Assembly (NCBI RefSeq): GCF_050632395.1
Contig: NZ_CP192600.1
Coordinates: forward strand, 2,790,001-2,854,000
Direction of reading: 5' to 3'
DNA length: 64,000 nucleotides
Origin: JAUYQR01 sp050632395
GTDB taxonomy: Bacteria > Pseudomonadota > Alphaproteobacteria > Rhodobacterales > Rhodobacteraceae
Below, piece after piece: positions 63,285 to 64,000 of this stretch. The first letter of the stretch is position 1. The number at the start of each line of letters is the position of its first letter. Position numbers and translations under genes: made by a program. The notes below the pieces were generated by a model. The model did not search any database. It saw only the letters and a program-made list of their open reading frames with translations, and was not told the DNA's origin.

Positions 63285-63967
63285 AACGTCATCTGAACCC
63301 GGTGCCCCGGCGCATGGGCAAAGCGCACGAAGGTCACCGGGCCAAGCGTGCCGACGGTGGTGCGTACGGCGATGAAAAGCGCGGTGCCGGGGGGGATGCC
63401 CAGCACGGCGGCTTCACGCTCAGTGGCGGGTTCGGCGGTGAAGGTGATGTCGCCGGACACCAGGCTGACGTTGGTCACCAGCCATTCGTTGGCGCTGAGG
63501 CCGCCGAAATCTGGGGGCGGGTCAGGCAAGACAGCGGGGTTCAGCCAGCGGTCTTCCAGCACATAGGGGCGTCCGCCTGCCAGATGCAGGGTTTCGAGGT
63601 GGCGCAGGATGGTGCCTTCGGGGAGGCCAAGGCGCGAAGTGACGGGGACCGGGCCGGGCCTGGTGTCGTCGGCCAGAAGGTCGAAAGCGTGGGTCAGGCC
63701 CTTTGCCTCCACGTCCTGCCGTATCACCGGGATATCCAGCCGCGCGCGGCGGACGGGAAGTTCTGCCACGCGGGTTCCGGCCCGTTTCTTGCGTTCAATC
63801 ACGCCCGCCTCGGCCAGATCGCGAAGCGCACGGTTCACGGTGGCGCGGGCGACGTTGAATTCCTGCGCGAGGGTTTCCTCATTGGGAATGAGGCCACCTG
63901 GCGGCCAGTCGCGGGCGCGGATGCGCCGCAGAACCTCTGCGCGAACCCCTTCCCAACCGCCCGTCAT
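63281..63967 (-). CDS. GntR-family regulator, HutC type (UTRA domain)
   Basis: The 228-residue product has an N-terminal GntR winged helix-turn-helix (about 5-70, LAQEFNVARATVNRALRDLAEAGVI in part) and a UTRA ligand-binding domain (about 80-225). The arrangement resembles the histidine utilisation repressor HutC, but a hut gene is not confirmed. Its ATG overlaps the stop of an upstream minus-strand gene by ATGA, so it is the second gene of an operon that continues beyond the window. Confidence 0.88.
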   Translation of the reverse strand: MTGGWEGVRAEVLRRIRARDWPPGGLIPNEETLAQEFNVARATVNRALRDLAEAGVIERKKRAGTRVAELPVRRARLDIPVIRQDVEAKGLTHAFDLLADDTRPGPVPVTSRLGLPEGTILRHLETLHLAGGRPYVLEDRWLNPAVLPDPPPDFGGLSANEWLVTNVSLVSGDITFTAEPATEREAAVLGIPPGTALFIAVRTTVGTLGPVTFVRFAHAPGHRVQMTF

Positions 63968-64000
63968 GCGCGGGCTTTCAGGGCGGCGAGGTGGCTGCGG
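63964..64000 (-). CDS. C-terminal end of a gene running off the window
   Basis: Eleven codons and a TGA are visible (ending LAALKARA), with an ATGA overlap to the GntR-family gene. It could be a hut pathway enzyme or another effector-related gene; nothing more can be said from 11 residues. Confidence 0.4.
   Translation of the reverse strand, partial: RSHLAALKARA

Overview
The window looks like a chromosomal segment of an alphaproteobacterium of the family Rhodobacteraceae (Rhodobacter/Gemmobacter/Tabrizicola-like). The reasons are the high GC content, the gene order pyrH-frr-uppS-cdsA, an infC gene with a non-AUG start, an APS-reductase-type cysteine operon with DUF2849 and DUF934 members, and several protein signatures typical of this family. 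The genus is an inference. I saw no rRNA, tRNA, CRISPR array, insertion sequence or prophage. Genes are densely packed with many 4-base ATGA overlaps, and no gene-free stretch exceeds about 260 bases.

Layout. 1-2500 (minus): pyrH, frr, uppS and the start of cdsA. 2651-3517: miaA. 3684-10936: an AraC-type regulator and a four-gene peptide-type ABC importer with a fused double ATPase. 11128-13726: kup and a lytic transglycosylase. 13965-16257: ssb, sufT, an A-type Fe-S carrier, tpiA. 16318-18403: a DMT exporter coupled to a cytochrome P450. 18410-23802: an Lrp-type regulator divergent from an assimilatory sulfur operon (siroheme methyltransferase, DUF2849, sulfite/nitrite reductase, APS reductase, DUF934), followed by ferredoxin-NADP reductase. 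23889-25107: an Ala-rich membrane protein and infC. 25142-32932 (minus): molybdenum-hydroxylase maturation-type genes (MoxR ATPase, metallo-beta-lactamase protein, CoxE-like VWA protein, XdhC, molybdopterin-binding protein), interrupted by a 793-residue OmpA-type protein with a long pentapeptide repeat. 32929-35182: a LysR regulator and glutaryl-CoA dehydrogenase. 35287-37388: a glycosyltransferase and an unassigned protein. 37401-41338: an LprI-like protein, pyrC, pyrE, dnaB. 41536-46940: an SDR enzyme, a P1B-4 metal ATPase, alr-mlaE-mlaF. 47030-51779: a PqiA-like protein, radA, cvpA, purF, an SDR enzyme. 51802-62336 (minus): a methylated-amine catabolism cluster with a PLP lyase, a beta-hydroxyacid dehydrogenase-like protein, an aldehyde dehydrogenase, a non-pyrrolysine MttB-family methyltransferase, an internally deleted PEP-mutase-family gene and two dimethylglycine/sarcosine dehydrogenase-like flavoproteins. 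A divergent LysR gene and a HutC-type GntR regulator close the window.

The most notable observations are: the MttB/DMGDH cluster with no corrinoid protein in view and a deleted PEP-mutase gene still embedded in it; the infC AUA start, which hides 45 residues from ATG-only calling; nine copies of a dispersed intergenic element built around GGRKTATTT with three tail types; Mo-enzyme maturation genes without their enzyme; LysR-type T-N11-A dyads in both LysR-divergent regions; a perfect 17-bp palindrome next to the amine cluster; and a perfect DnaA box upstream of dnaB.
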